Assembly: GCA_002368155.1 (NCBI GenBank)
Contig: AP018180.1
Location: 2,637,947 to 2,701,946, forward strand
Direction: 5' to 3'
From: Nostoc carneum NIES-2107
GTDB taxonomy: Bacteria; Cyanobacteriota; Cyanobacteriia; Cyanobacteriales; Nostocaceae
DNA length: 64,000 nucleotides
Positions 16,930 through 25,902 of the stretch are shown piece after piece. Numbering within the stretch: position 1 is the first letter of the stretch; each line of letters starts with the position of its first letter. Made by a program: the position numbers and the translations under genes. Below the pieces are notes generated by a model. That model saw only the letters and a program-made list of their open reading frames with translations. It did no database searches and was not told where the DNA came from.

Positions 16930-17472
16930 TCAGTTAAAAATATAACCACCTACCAGGCTATAAATTAAACTAGTAAGAACTAACAATGTAATAATCACAA
17001 AGCTCCATATCCGCCGTGAAAGGAAAGCAAAAAGAGAAATTATCACGCGGATGATGGGGGTAGCAATCATCAGCAATATTCCTAGCTGAATAATGGCTCT
17101 ATCACTGCCAGCCAACAGCGCTTTGATCACACCTAATGGAGAGCAAAAATTAGATGGTTCACCTCTAAAAATTTGATATCTTGCAGGTTCATTTCCGTAA
17201 TGAACTAAGTAAATTATTCCTCCAAATAAAACTACAGCACTAGCAATTAAAACGCCAAATTTGAGTAAGCTACTCAGTAACTTCTCAAATTTCTGGTCAT
17301 CTTCACTTTTAATAATATTTTTGGCAGAATTCAGCGTGATATCAGTATTTTTAGTGAGCTGTTTTAAAGCTGCAATATCGCTATCTATTTCCTCTGGCTC
17401 TAAAGGTTCTACAACAACTTCGCTTTTAGGTATGAAAGCAAACGAACGCCGAAATAAATCAAAATAGACCAT
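16930..17472 (-). CDS. DUF1634 membrane protein, partner of TauE/SafE
   Basis: A 180-residue protein with an N-terminal charged ~70-residue extension absent from the second copy in this window. Three membrane helices follow (LLKFGVLIASAVVLFGGIIYLVHYG, IIQLGILLMIATPIIRVIISLFAFL and FVIITLLVLTSLIYSLVGG), with the conserved FRGEP and LLAGSDRAIIQLGILLMIATP between helices 1 and 2. It begins 3 nt after the stop of the upstream TauE gene. DUF1634 genes commonly travel with TauE and are presumed transport accessory proteins. Confidence 0.88.
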   Translation of the reverse strand: MVYFDLFRRSFAFIPKSEVVVEPLEPEEIDSDIAALKQLTKNTDITLNSAKNIIKSEDDQKFEKLLSSLLKFGVLIASAVVLFGGIIYLVHYGNEPARYQIFRGEPSNFCSPLGVIKALLAGSDRAIIQLGILLMIATPIIRVIISLFAFLSRRIWSFVIITLLVLTSLIYSLVGGYIFN

Positions 17473-17475
17473 TGA

Positions 17476-18309
17476 TTATACTCCAATCAGACTGTTGTAG
17501 ACCATCTTCAGCGCCATTGCTATTAATACAAAACTGAAGATAATTCTTAAAACTTGGGTTTTAGCACCTATGAGAATTCTGGCACCCAAAAAAGCACCAG
17601 GTAACACACCCAACATCACAGGCATTGATAACCCAGGGTCGATATAACCACGGGCTAAATAAACTCCTGCTGAAGCTGCGGCTGTCACACCAATCATAAA
17701 ATTACTGGTGGTTGTAGATACTTTAAATGGGATACGCATCACGTTATCCATTGCCAAAACCTTAAATGCACCCGAACCAATACCAAGCAATCCAGAAATG
17801 ATTCCAGATACAAACATCACAGCAAACCCACCTGGAACCGCATGAACTTGATAAGGAATAAAGCCATCGGGTGTTGGGTAAGCACCATTCAATTCTAAAT
17901 AATTTGCAAAGCCATCCTCTGTTTCATTTTCTGGTTCTTGGCGTTTGGGTTGTTGTGAGAGATATGCTGAATAAAGTAAGATAATTGCTAGGAAAATTGT
18001 TAAAGCTTTCACAGAAACTTTAGTAGCAATTATAGCGCCTATAATAGCTCCAAAGGTTGTTGCTACTTCTAAAAACATTCCTAATCTTAAATTAGTGTAA
18101 CCTTGCTTAATGTATGTAGATGCTGCACCTAAAGAAGTGGCAATTACAGATACTAAAGAAGCGCCAACAGCATAGCGAATATCAACACCAAATACTGAAG
18201 TTAGTAAGGGTACAATCACTACTCCGCCTCCTAAACCGGTTAATGCACCTATCAACCCAGCAGTAAATGAACCTACCCAAACTAATAAAGAAAATTCCAG
18301 AATATTCAC
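17476..18309 (-). CDS. TauE/SafE family permease, copy A
   Basis: A 277-residue membrane protein with two homologous halves of about four helices each. The signatures are GALTGLGGGVVIVPLLTSVFGVDIRYAVGASLVSV and GLLGIGSGAFKVLAMDNVMRIPFKVSTTTSNFMIGVTAAASAG. The family exports sulfite or sulfonates, but many members are uncharacterised. The start is GTG (an ATG two bases upstream is out of frame). It is very close in sequence to the plus-strand copy at 39349, which also has a DUF1634 partner. Confidence 0.92.
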   Translation of the reverse strand: MNILEFSLLVWVGSFTAGLIGALTGLGGGVVIVPLLTSVFGVDIRYAVGASLVSVIATSLGAASTYIKQGYTNLRLGMFLEVATTFGAIIGAIIATKVSVKALTIFLAIILLYSAYLSQQPKRQEPENETEDGFANYLELNGAYPTPDGFIPYQVHAVPGGFAVMFVSGIISGLLGIGSGAFKVLAMDNVMRIPFKVSTTTSNFMIGVTAAASAGVYLARGYIDPGLSMPVMLGVLPGAFLGARILIGAKTQVLRIIFSFVLIAMALKMVYNSLIGV

Positions 18310-18347
18310 ATTTGTTAGCCTTTTGTTATCTAAGTAACTTTCTTTTA

Positions 18348-18379
18348 TGTAGAGACGTGTTTAGCGTCTCTACATTTTT
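18348..18379 (+). terminator. Hairpin repeat of the 'gtagagacg' family
   Basis: A 10-bp stem, TGTAGAGACG / CGTCTCTACA, with a 7-nt loop, followed by TTTTT on the plus strand. It lies between two minus-strand genes. The same family occurs at 19092-19123 and 25330-25349. It may slow or end transcription but is mainly a dispersed repeat. Confidence 0.5.
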
Positions 18380-18390
18380 ATTGCTTAATT

Positions 18391-19059
18391 TTAATCAGCT
18401 TCTTCCTCGCCGCCTAGAGGCACATCCGGAAGCCTAGAAGCAATATTTTTTTCTCCAACATTAGGAATATACCAGTTGATATCGCCAGCCTTCAAAAGTT
18501 TATTGGGAGTGATATTAAACTCTAAGGCGCTGGTTTCTGGATTGCTTTTAGCTATCAGTTGTGTACCTTTAAATATTTTGATAGCAGCTGCACCTTCTAA
18601 TGATTGACTTGGGTCTATGTTTAAACCAGCAACTTTCGCATCATTTGCTAAATAAATCCCCTGACAATCCCATCCTGCTGGTGTTTCTTGACCAGCACCT
18701 AAAAAGTAAAGTGTATTATCGTAGGGTGTTTTCGGTTTTTTAGGTTTGGGGCCGTACACAGCAATTGTTTTGTCTGTTTCATTGCGACATTGACCCCAGT
18801 TAATCCCTTTTTCGAGAGCATATTTTTGAAACGACAATTCATCAATTTTTTTCTGGATATCTTCCACGGTGAATGTCTCGGATATCGTTTCTCCCGTTTT
18901 AGCAGCTGCAAGTTGCGCTTCCAGAATATCGAGGGATTTGGTCACTTCTACGTAATCAGGACTTTTGGTAATTTTTGGTGGGTCTGCTAAGGAAGGTCTA
19001 GCAAAGATAAAATTTAACCCAATAATTAACACTAGTAACAGAGCTTTAAATAACTTCAT
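18391..19059 (-). CDS. Secreted protein of unknown function, tandem paralogue 1
   Basis: A 222-residue protein. The signal peptide is MKLFKALLLVLIIGLNFIFA..SLA, cleaved before DPP. A short helical region (EVTKSLDILEAQLAAA...VEDIQKKIDEL) and a beta-rich C-terminal half with WGQCRNET, YFLGAGQETPAGWDCQGIYL and LLKAGDINWYIPN follow. It is a clear duplicate of the gene 74 nt upstream. Two conserved Cys suggest an extracytoplasmic disulfide. The binding site is gcaggagaacc before ATG. I do not recognise the family. Confidence 0.8.
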   Translation of the reverse strand: MKLFKALLLVLIIGLNFIFARPSLADPPKITKSPDYVEVTKSLDILEAQLAAAKTGETISETFTVEDIQKKIDELSFQKYALEKGINWGQCRNETDKTIAVYGPKPKKPKTPYDNTLYFLGAGQETPAGWDCQGIYLANDAKVAGLNIDPSQSLEGAAAIKIFKGTQLIAKSNPETSALEFNITPNKLLKAGDINWYIPNVGEKNIASRLPDVPLGGEEEAD

Positions 19060-19091
19060 GGTTCTCCTGCTGAAAACAAAGATTGATGTAG

Positions 19092-19123
19092 AGACGTAAA
19101 ATTATCCTGGAAATTTTACGTCT
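19092..19123. repeat. Hairpin between the tandem secreted paralogues
   Basis: Twelve-base arms AGACGTAAAATT and AATTTTACGTCT with an 8-nt loop, in the 74-nt gap between the two paralogues. It could act as an attenuator or processing stem. It belongs to the agacg...cgtct palindrome family. Confidence 0.6.
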
Positions 19124-19133
19124 TCAGCATTAT

Positions 19134-19769
19134 TTAGTCTTCTATTGGTGCATTAGGTGCTTGAGCACTAACATCAGCTGCGGATAAATTGGGAATTGTC
19201 CAGGTAGTGTCACTTATTTTGAAGATTTTTGCAGGCGGAACATTTAATTCAATCGCGCCTGTTTGAGGATTTGTTTGAGCAATTAGCTGAGTACCAGGGA
19301 CAAATTTTAATGCTAGGGGTTCTGTTAATTCTTGTGCTTGGGTATCACCAGGAATTAAGCCAGCAATTTTCACTCCAGATGGTAGGTAAACACCATCACA
19401 GTTCCATTCATCGTCTGTAATTTTTCCGTTACCTAAATAGTAAATACTTGGCTGTTGATTTTTCTTGGCTTTGTGGGCAAAAATTGCTAAATTTTGTCCA
19501 GTTTGATTACGACATTGTCCCCATTCCAGAGATGTCTCCAGAATGTATTTTTGGAGATTTAATTCGCCTGTTTTTTGTTCAATTTGTTCTGTTGTATATC
19601 CTGATTCTGCTGGTGCTGCTTTTGCTTGGGTTAGTTCATTGAGGGCTTGTGTGACTTCAGCATATTCAGGTGTTTGTGTCAGTAGTGGCGGATCAGCCCA
19701 AGATGGTTGGACAATTAAAAAATTCACTAAGAGTGTGAAGACTAATAAAAGAGTTTTAAAGAGCTTCAT
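19134..19769 (-). CDS. Secreted protein of unknown function, tandem paralogue 2
   Basis: A 211-residue protein. The start MKLFKTLLLVF is chosen because it has an aggagaacccc binding site and aligns with the paralogue; an in-frame extension to 19811 lacks support. The signal peptide ends near QPSWA, before DPPLLTQTPEYAEV. It shares with paralogue 1 the pattern LNLQKYILETSLEWGQCRNQTGQN, IYYLGNGKITDDEWNCDGVYLPSGVKIAGL and ISDTTWTIPNL. Its function is unknown. The position between TauE-DUF1634 and a CadD-like transporter suggests a role in ion or sulfur stress, but this is weak inference. Confidence 0.8.
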   Translation of the reverse strand: MKLFKTLLLVFTLLVNFLIVQPSWADPPLLTQTPEYAEVTQALNELTQAKAAPAESGYTTEQIEQKTGELNLQKYILETSLEWGQCRNQTGQNLAIFAHKAKKNQQPSIYYLGNGKITDDEWNCDGVYLPSGVKIAGLIPGDTQAQELTEPLALKFVPGTQLIAQTNPQTGAIELNVPPAKIFKISDTTWTIPNLSAADVSAQAPNAPIED

Positions 19770-19931
19770 GGGGTTCTCCTGATGAGGCTTAAAGGGTAAA
19801 TTTTTACCCATTGTTGATATCTATCGCTAGCAATCAAAATTGCAATTTCTCAACTGCTCAATCCCAAGGCACAAAATTTTAACTGCAATAAGTTGTCTAA
19901 CTTTCACCAATTTCCTGATTTTTAGCCTATT

Positions 19932-20633
19932 TTAGTTCTCTTCGACTTCTGCCCTAGGTTTATATTTTTTGACTATCAACATCAGACAGATACAACTGGC
20001 TACTAAAGCCAGTGGACTCAATGCGCCACTTTCTAAGATGATATATACTCCTAATCCCACCAAAACAAAGGGAACCAAATTACTACCGTAACGGTTGAGA
20101 ATAGCTGCAATATTGTTTTGGTTAATTAGTTTGTAGCTGCCATAGCACCAAACTCCTACAAGCAAAAAGAAGATGATGATAATTACGCTCAATCTGATGA
20201 GATTGCTGTTAGCAAACAATGGCATATAGATACTTATATTATCACTACCATTGGCAATGGTAATTGCTGCAACACTATAAGTTTGTGGAGCAAGAAAGCT
20301 GGCAAATGGAGAAGGTTGTGATTGTGTTAATTCCTCATCTTCTGCATCGTCATCATCGCTTTCTTGATTGAGCCAGCTACTCATACCAATTGCTATAGGA
20401 GCTAGTCCCAGTAGACCAATCCAGTGTTTTGGTAAAATCATACCGCCCAAAAAGCCAGTCAGACTTGCAATTACTAAAATACTAAATCCGAGAAACTGAC
20501 CGATAACAATATGCCGCGAACGGAAATTATTATTGATTTGTGAAAACCAGAGCGACAAAATAACTAAATCATCAAGATTAGTTGCGGTAAAAGCTGTTAT
20601 GCCTGTAGGGATGGCGGTAATTAATTCTTCCAT
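19932..20633 (-). CDS. CadD-like cadmium-resistance family transporter
   Basis: A 233-residue membrane protein with about six helices. It starts TAFTATNLDDLVILSLWFSQ, the NLDD motif of CadD/LysE-related transporters, and the second half has the matching ANGSDNISIYMPLFA. An acidic cytosolic loop (ESDDDDAEDEE) links the halves. CadD proteins export or sequester divalent cations such as Cd2+. The specificity here is untested. Confidence 0.82.
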   Translation of the reverse strand: MEELITAIPTGITAFTATNLDDLVILSLWFSQINNNFRSRHIVIGQFLGFSILVIASLTGFLGGMILPKHWIGLLGLAPIAIGMSSWLNQESDDDDAEDEELTQSQPSPFASFLAPQTYSVAAITIANGSDNISIYMPLFANSNLIRLSVIIIIFFLLVGVWCYGSYKLINQNNIAAILNRYGSNLVPFVLVGLGVYIILESGALSPLALVASCICLMLIVKKYKPRAEVEEN

Positions 20634-20834
20634 TACACAGTTTTGGATATTGAATACTGGATTATTGATGATTGCAAAAAGGTCAAATAGCTAATATCAT
20701 GTCTGTTTGCAGACTTATCATATCTGTGAAGGTTGGGAATAGGTAATAGGAAAGAAAAAGACAGTTTAACAATTACCAATGACCAACAAGACCAACCATA
20801 TCGTCAGTAATTAGCCAGACTTGATATAACTTGG

Positions 20835-22334
20835 CTATTTTTTGCCCTGTTTCGGATTGCTGTAGACATCGCTGTCAAATCTGATGTGAATTGCGTCGAT
20901 AGCTTTGATCATTTTGTTAACCATTTTGGGCGAGCGTAGTCTTTGACACATGAACCATCCGCAAGCCGTAGCAATATAGATTAAGAAGAGGTAAGGAAAA
21001 AGATTATAAGGAGCTTCGGGAACTGGAAACAGATGATTTCCGGGAATTCCAACGCTACCTACTAAGGGAATGCACATAAACCCTATGGCTATTAGGGAAA
21101 ATGTGATATCTATAAGACGCAGACTATTGATTTTGTAGAGGTAAATTGGTGCGGCAATAGAGATTAAGATGTAAACGGTGACAAATCCAAAGCTTGCGAT
21201 CGCACCTAAATATCCCATACTCTCAAAGAGTTTGATTTGAAATAGAGCCATCACCGCCGGAATTAAGAATGTCAAGAAAGAACACATCGTAACTGCAATG
21301 TGAGGCGTTTTATTCGATGTGTGTGTATTACCTAGCTTGGCATGGAACAATCCATGACGCGCCATTAAGAAGAAAATTCTGGCGGCGGGATTAATACTTC
21401 CCAAGACGCAAGCAAAGAAGCTAGCTAAAGCACCTAAACCCACTAATTCACCCAGCCAACCTAAACCTATTTGTTGGGAGAGATAACCTAGAGGCTCTTC
21501 GGTGTGGGTAATATCTACTCCTGAGTGGCGAAATGCTAAGACTTCTATATATGTGGTGCAGACATAGAATAAACCAGCGAGGATGACACTACCTAAAACT
21601 GACCGCGGAATAGTTTTTAATGGGCTTTTTGCTTCATCACCCAAGGTGGTTGCACTTTCAAATCCAGAGAAGGCAAACATTACCAGTACTAATCCTGTTG
21701 CGAGACTACCTGGCTGCACATCACTCAAAGTTAGTTGGGGTATATCTAATGCAAAACCGTGATGTGCCCAAATCATCACACATAAGATGCCAATCAATGC
21801 TATAGATAGACCCTCCATCCATAGCATAGCGACGGCTGAGAGTTGGATATCTTTATAACCTGCATACCAGGCAATACCTGCACCTAAGGCTAGTAAGGTG
21901 ATACTAGAAGGGTGAATTCCTAGATAACCAATCAATACGCTGCTGAAGTTGGCAAACCCGCACAACACCGACATTGCAGTGAATAGATAAGCCAAAACCA
22001 AACTCCAACCGCAGATGACACCAGCTGTCGGGCCAAGACCTTTGACGATATATGAATAGAGAGAACCTGGTGAAGCAGAACGGCTAGCAAATTGATTGAT
22101 ATTGATACTGACAAATACCAATCCTACTAAACCTAGAAGCATACTTAGCCAAGTACCATTACCTGCAAGGGCAACTATTAAACCCACATTAGATGCAGGG
22201 ATAGTTGTTGGTGCAATGACCGCAAAAGATTGTGCTAAAACTTCGCCAAAAGAAAGGCAGTGTGATTTTAAGCCATGAAAACTTTGTTGTAAGACTTGTT
22301 GTTGGTTTGCATTAATCTTGAATTCACTGGACAT
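20835..22334 (-). CDS. APC-superfamily amino acid permease
   Basis: A 499-residue protein with about twelve membrane helices. APC signatures include FGEVLAQSFAVIAPTTIPASN in helix 1, SRSASPGSLYSYIVKGLGP in helix 3 and FAFSGFESATTLGDEAKSPLKTIPRSVLGSVI in helix 6. It probably imports or exchanges amino acids or amines by proton symport. The start ATG is preceded by aggggtattttt. The gene stands alone. Confidence 0.9.
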   Translation of the reverse strand: MSSEFKINANQQQVLQQSFHGLKSHCLSFGEVLAQSFAVIAPTTIPASNVGLIVALAGNGTWLSMLLGLVGLVFVSININQFASRSASPGSLYSYIVKGLGPTAGVICGWSLVLAYLFTAMSVLCGFANFSSVLIGYLGIHPSSITLLALGAGIAWYAGYKDIQLSAVAMLWMEGLSIALIGILCVMIWAHHGFALDIPQLTLSDVQPGSLATGLVLVMFAFSGFESATTLGDEAKSPLKTIPRSVLGSVILAGLFYVCTTYIEVLAFRHSGVDITHTEEPLGYLSQQIGLGWLGELVGLGALASFFACVLGSINPAARIFFLMARHGLFHAKLGNTHTSNKTPHIAVTMCSFLTFLIPAVMALFQIKLFESMGYLGAIASFGFVTVYILISIAAPIYLYKINSLRLIDITFSLIAIGFMCIPLVGSVGIPGNHLFPVPEAPYNLFPYLFLIYIATACGWFMCQRLRSPKMVNKMIKAIDAIHIRFDSDVYSNPKQGKK

Positions 22335-23219
22335 GAAAAATACCCCTGGTATATCAAGTGTCAGCCATTGACCGAAGTTTTACTTGTAGTGTCTTTTAAC
22401 CAGCGATCGCTATCAGTACTTATGTTTTAAGTTATCTCCCTTACGTGAGAAAAGCAAACATTTTTTCTTTTTAATTCAATAAATAAAAATAATTGATTTC
22501 CCAAATATTTTGGAAAGCTTCTTCGGCTAATTATTTCAGCGACATTTAGACTCAAAAAGCTGATTAATTGTAAAAATTCTATGAGGCTGCACTACAATAT
22601 ATCACTTCGATTTTAAAAGTCGTAACAAAACGTACAGTTTATATATTGTGCCTGTGAATTTAATTATAGATTTTTGATTTTGGTCTTAATAAACTACTAT
22701 AAATCTATCAGATTTATGTTTTATTATGATATTTCTAGATTATCTAAGTAGCGAATTAAACCTATTACTAATACGGCAAATAAATCGCGAGATTGCAAAA
22801 GCAATGCATTACAAGAATTTCGAGCATTGCAGACCTCATGAGAGATGTTTATTTTGGTATATTTATTTGCTAATTTTATGCTACTCGAAGTCGGTGATAG
22901 CTGATTTAATTTCCCGGTAACCCGCAAGGAAATTGTATGTATTAACTACATTAGAGGTGGTTATTTTAGTATTTTTTATTTGCTATTTTTGGTGTCTTGC
23001 TGAAATGATCTAGATTTGGTCATCCCCAATTTAATTCCCGGTAATCCACAAGGAAATTGTATGTATTAACTGCATTTACGTGTGATGACTAGATAGAAAT
23101 TTGGGAATGCGATCGCAGATGATCAAAAAGTTGTGCTATACCATATCTGCGATTGTCTGATGATAAAGATTCCAGTTTTTTTTATTCTTTAGCCGCCAGG
23201 AAATTTATTAAGCAAAAAA
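22335..23219. other. AT-rich divergent region with a ~120-bp tandem duplication
   Basis: An 885-bp gap between divergent genes. From 22841 to 23077 it holds two copies of a ~110-125-bp unit (separate entry). Small open frames within it (22724-22927) are on both strands, overlap each other and have no coding character. One HIP1-like site (gcgatcgc) lies at about 23109. The ~500 bp before the duplication show nothing recognisable. Confidence 0.6.
22841..23077 (+). repeat. Tandem duplication, unit ~110-125 bp
   Basis: Copy 1 (22841-22952) and copy 2 (22953-23077) share ttattttRgtat, ttatttgctaNtttt and the well-conserved block TTCCCGGTAA...GCAAGGAAATTGTATGTATTAAC. The last block is nearly identical in both (22911-22946 and 23035-23070). 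Confidence 0.8.
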
Positions 23220-23981
23220 ATGATTTTTAATCAAGCAGAATTTAATTTAAGATGTGAATGGGGGGTACAAGGAGTTGTTCAACTTGCACCCATTAGTGAT
23301 GTCATTATTATTGTCGATGTACTCTCGTTCTCGACTGCAACCGAAATTGCTACCAACAAGGGTGCAATCATTTATCCATATCAGTGGAGAGATGATTCTG
23401 CCATTGATTATGCCAAGTCTGTAAAAGCAGAATTATCACAAGGTCGTTGGGCCAAAGAAGGTTATTCACTTTCCCCAGTATCTTTAACTAAAATACCTGC
23501 GGGAACTAGGTTAGTGATACCTTCTCCCAATGGTTCAACATTGACATTGCTCACTGGTAATACTCCCACAATAGCTGGATGCTTGCGAAATTGTGCAGCA
23601 GTCGCAAAATTTGCTCAAAAATATGGGTCAAAAATTTCAGTAATTGCCGCAGGCGAAAAATGGGAAGATGGCACATTGCGCCCAGCTTTTGAAGATTTAA
23701 TTGGCGCAGGAGCAATTCTGAGTTGTTTGCATGGTAGCCTATCTCCGGAAGCGGAAACTGCTGTCACCACATTTGCGGCGTTTCAACATGATTTACTAGG
23801 ATACTTAAAGAAATGCAGCTCAGGGAAAGAATTAATTGCCAAAGGTTACGAGCTAGATGTGGAATTAGCAGCAGCTTGTAATGTGAGTGAGTGCGTCCCC
23901 TTATTGATTGACAAGGCTTATATTAAAACACTCCACCCCCGAGGAGGGGATGGAGTTGTTGGGTATAGGGAAAGGGCATAG
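23220..23981 (+). CDS. ComB-like 2-phosphosulfolactate phosphatase family protein
   Basis: A 253-residue protein matching the ComB fold: IIIVDVLSFSTATEIATNKGA (the VDVLRAxST-like motif), SPNGSTLTLLTG, IAGCLRNCAAVA and IAAGEKWEDGTLRPAFEDLIGAGAI. Archaeal ComB makes sulfolactate in coenzyme M synthesis. Cyanobacterial homologues have no proven substrate, and sulfolactate metabolism or another phospho-acid is possible. It converges on a TauE/SafE gene, a family that includes sulfonate exporters. Confidence 0.85.
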   Translation: MIFNQAEFNLRCEWGVQGVVQLAPISDVIIIVDVLSFSTATEIATNKGAIIYPYQWRDDSAIDYAKSVKAELSQGRWAKEGYSLSPVSLTKIPAGTRLVIPSPNGSTLTLLTGNTPTIAGCLRNCAAVAKFAQKYGSKISVIAAGEKWEDGTLRPAFEDLIGAGAILSCLHGSLSPEAETAVTTFAAFQHDLLGYLKKCSSGKELIAKGYELDVELAAACNVSECVPLLIDKAYIKTLHPRGGDGVVGYRERA

Positions 23982-24107
23982 GAGAGGCAAGTAAGTTGCA
24001 AAGAGGGTTGCTTGGTGTACCCTTTCAGGAAAGCTAGCTTGCTCTTGTGACGAAGTTTTAGAATTAATTTGTGAATATATGCAGTTTTTATCACCGATTT
24101 AGCTTCT

Positions 24108-24899
24108 TTAATAGACTAACTTTAAGCTCACCATCATTAATAGAGAGTAAATAATAAATCGCAATGGCTTTTGTGGTGCAATTTGACAAACTTTAGCCCC
24201 GATTAATACTCCTGGTACAGAACCAAGCCATATAGGTAATACTAAATTCCAATCAACTGTTCCTAAAGTGAGATGGCCAAGTGCAGTAAATAGCAAGAGA
24301 ATTGCTGCTTGGGAAATATCTGTACCAACTAACTTCCTAGCATCTAAGCGGAAAAATGTAATTAGCACTAAAGCAAACATCGAACCAGAAGCAACACTTG
24401 TGAGACTGACAATACAACCTAAAAATGCTCCTATGCTGACAGTCTGTAAACGTCCTAGTTGAGTGTTTAAGTCAAATTTGGGCAGTTCAGGTAAATTTAC
24501 TTGTGGCAAGAAAGTCAACAGCAGCATTTGCAGTAACGCCAAAACTGTGACTAACAAAATTGTGGCACCTAGCAAGTGCAGCATGAATTCATTCAAGTGA
24601 TTCTCGGCCCGCATTTTAATCAGGTGCAATATCCCTACCCCAAATAGAGAACCAGGAACACTTCCCAAAGCCAGCCATTTTACCACTTCAGCATCTAGGG
24701 TTTTTTGCTGCCAGTGTTTGATTCCGCCTACGACTTTCATTAACGTCGCCGCTACAACATCCGAACTGACTGCTACAGCTGGTGGGACTTGAAAAACAAA
24801 AATCAACATTGGCGTAATGAGAGAAGCGCCGCCAATTCCTGTCAGACCTACAACAATACCAACTAGAAAGCTGAATAAAGGCAATAAGAAAAAATCCAT
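24108..24899 (-). CDS. TauE/SafE family permease, copy B
   Basis: A 263-residue membrane protein with the two-repeat TauE layout: LVGIVVGLTGIGGASLITPMLIFVFQVPPAVAVSSDVVAATLMK in the first half and GCIVSLTSVASGSMFALVLITFFRLDARKLVGTDISQAAILLLFTALGHL in the second. It is clearly divergent from copies A and D (no DUF1634 partner, different loop). It lies convergent to ComB and may export a sulfonate or sulfite; that is inference. Confidence 0.9.
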   Translation of the reverse strand: MDFFLLPLFSFLVGIVVGLTGIGGASLITPMLIFVFQVPPAVAVSSDVVAATLMKVVGGIKHWQQKTLDAEVVKWLALGSVPGSLFGVGILHLIKMRAENHLNEFMLHLLGATILLVTVLALLQMLLLTFLPQVNLPELPKFDLNTQLGRLQTVSIGAFLGCIVSLTSVASGSMFALVLITFFRLDARKLVGTDISQAAILLLFTALGHLTLGTVDWNLVLPIWLGSVPGVLIGAKVCQIAPQKPLRFIIYSLLMMVSLKLVY

Positions 24900-25441
24900 A
24901 TTCCTGTCCTTGAGTGGGGTTTCGTCAATCCGGTTTTCTTTAGCTGAAACTAAAAGATTGGTTGTAACGCTGCTGTGTAAAGCTTTTCGGGTAACTGTAG
25001 ATTTTAAGCAACGCCTTGTACATCATCACAAAGAGCCAATAGCCGACGTGTTTACCGTATTTTAAAGCCAAAATATAGTAAAAGTCTATGTTTTTGTGAA
25101 GTAATACCAGAGCTTTGTATTATTTCATACAAGTATTTAAAGCTAGTTTTTCAGACAAGCTAATTTCAATAAATGTTTACAACGCAGTATTCTCAACAAT
25201 AGCAGTATTTCATAATACTACATTAATCCTAGCAGAATACAGGACTTAGTCTTCAAGGCTAAGGAGACTTCGTATTGAGCAGTCCCAATGAAAAAAATCA
25301 TCGCCAAGTTTTACTCAGGACTCTTGTACAGACGCGATTAATCGCGTCTCTCCCACTCAGTCACACCTCTACCATTAGGCTCTGGACTTTTTTGATTTTT
25401 TCTTCTAAAGTACGGTTAGTTGATGGAATTACTGTACAACA
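24900..25441. other. Divergent intergenic region with two palindromes
   Basis: No gene is seen. It contains a hairpin with 11-bp arms TGAAGTAATAC/GTATTATTTCA (25097-25127) and the perfect 20-bp palindrome at 25330-25349. A near-dyad GTACGGTTA...TTACTGTAC sits just before the next start (about 25411-25438) and could be an operator. Confidence 0.5.
25330..25349. repeat. Perfect 20-bp palindrome, 'agacgcg' family
   Basis: AGACGCGATTAATCGCGTCT is a perfect dyad. Together with flanking tac/tc it belongs to the dispersed 'gtagagacg' hairpin family seen at 18348 and 19092. Confidence 0.8.
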
Positions 25442-25870
25442 ATGACTGAAATCCAAAATAGTGAGCAAGAGTTGTCATCACAGAATCTAGAAAATGTACC
25501 TAAAACACTATTGCAAAAGGTTAGAGGTGGGTTTTTATTAGTAATTGGATATTTATTATCACCATTATGTTGGTGGAATGATTTGGTATTCAATTTACCA
25601 ATCGCTTATGTTTTTGGCTATGTTTGTAGCCTTTTCTCCTCTAAATTAATGATGCCAGGAATTATTATTGGTTACTGGCTATCAAATATTGTTGGTATTC
25701 TGCTAATGCAAGCTGGTGCATTAGATATGTTGCAAAAACAAAACCAAGAACGCAATCTAAAAAAAGAACTCTTGACAGGCTTAGTTTCGTCAACTGCTTA
25801 TACATTCTTGATTGTGCTATTGATCCAACTTAAAGTTCTCGATACTCCTAATTTCTTCTCTGGTAGTTAA
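25442..25870 (+). CDS. Small membrane protein of unknown function
   Basis: A 142-residue protein. A polar N-terminus (~30 residues) is followed by hydrophobic segments at about 33-50 (FLLVIGYLLSPLCWWNDLVF), 52-70, 76-98 (GIIIGYWLSNIVGILLMQAGAL) and 113-130 (LVSSTAYTFLIVLLIQLKVL). I do not recognise a family. A strong terminator right after the stop supports a real single-gene transcript. Confidence 0.7.
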   Translation: MTEIQNSEQELSSQNLENVPKTLLQKVRGGFLLVIGYLLSPLCWWNDLVFNLPIAYVFGYVCSLFSSKLMMPGIIIGYWLSNIVGILLMQAGALDMLQKQNQERNLKKELLTGLVSSTAYTFLIVLLIQLKVLDTPNFFSGS

Positions 25871-25873
25871 CAG

Positions 25874-25902
25874 AAAAACCCAGGTTATAATACTGGGTTT
25901 TT
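25874..25902 (+). terminator. Rho-independent terminator
   Basis: Perfect 10-bp stem AAAAACCCAG/CTGGGTTTTT with a 9-nt loop, ending in a T-run, 4 nt after the preceding stop codon. Confidence 0.92.

Noticed and set aside
22724-22927. Overlapping small frames on both strands near 22.8 kb
   Set aside because: They overlap each other and fall partly in the tandem duplication; neither shows coding character.
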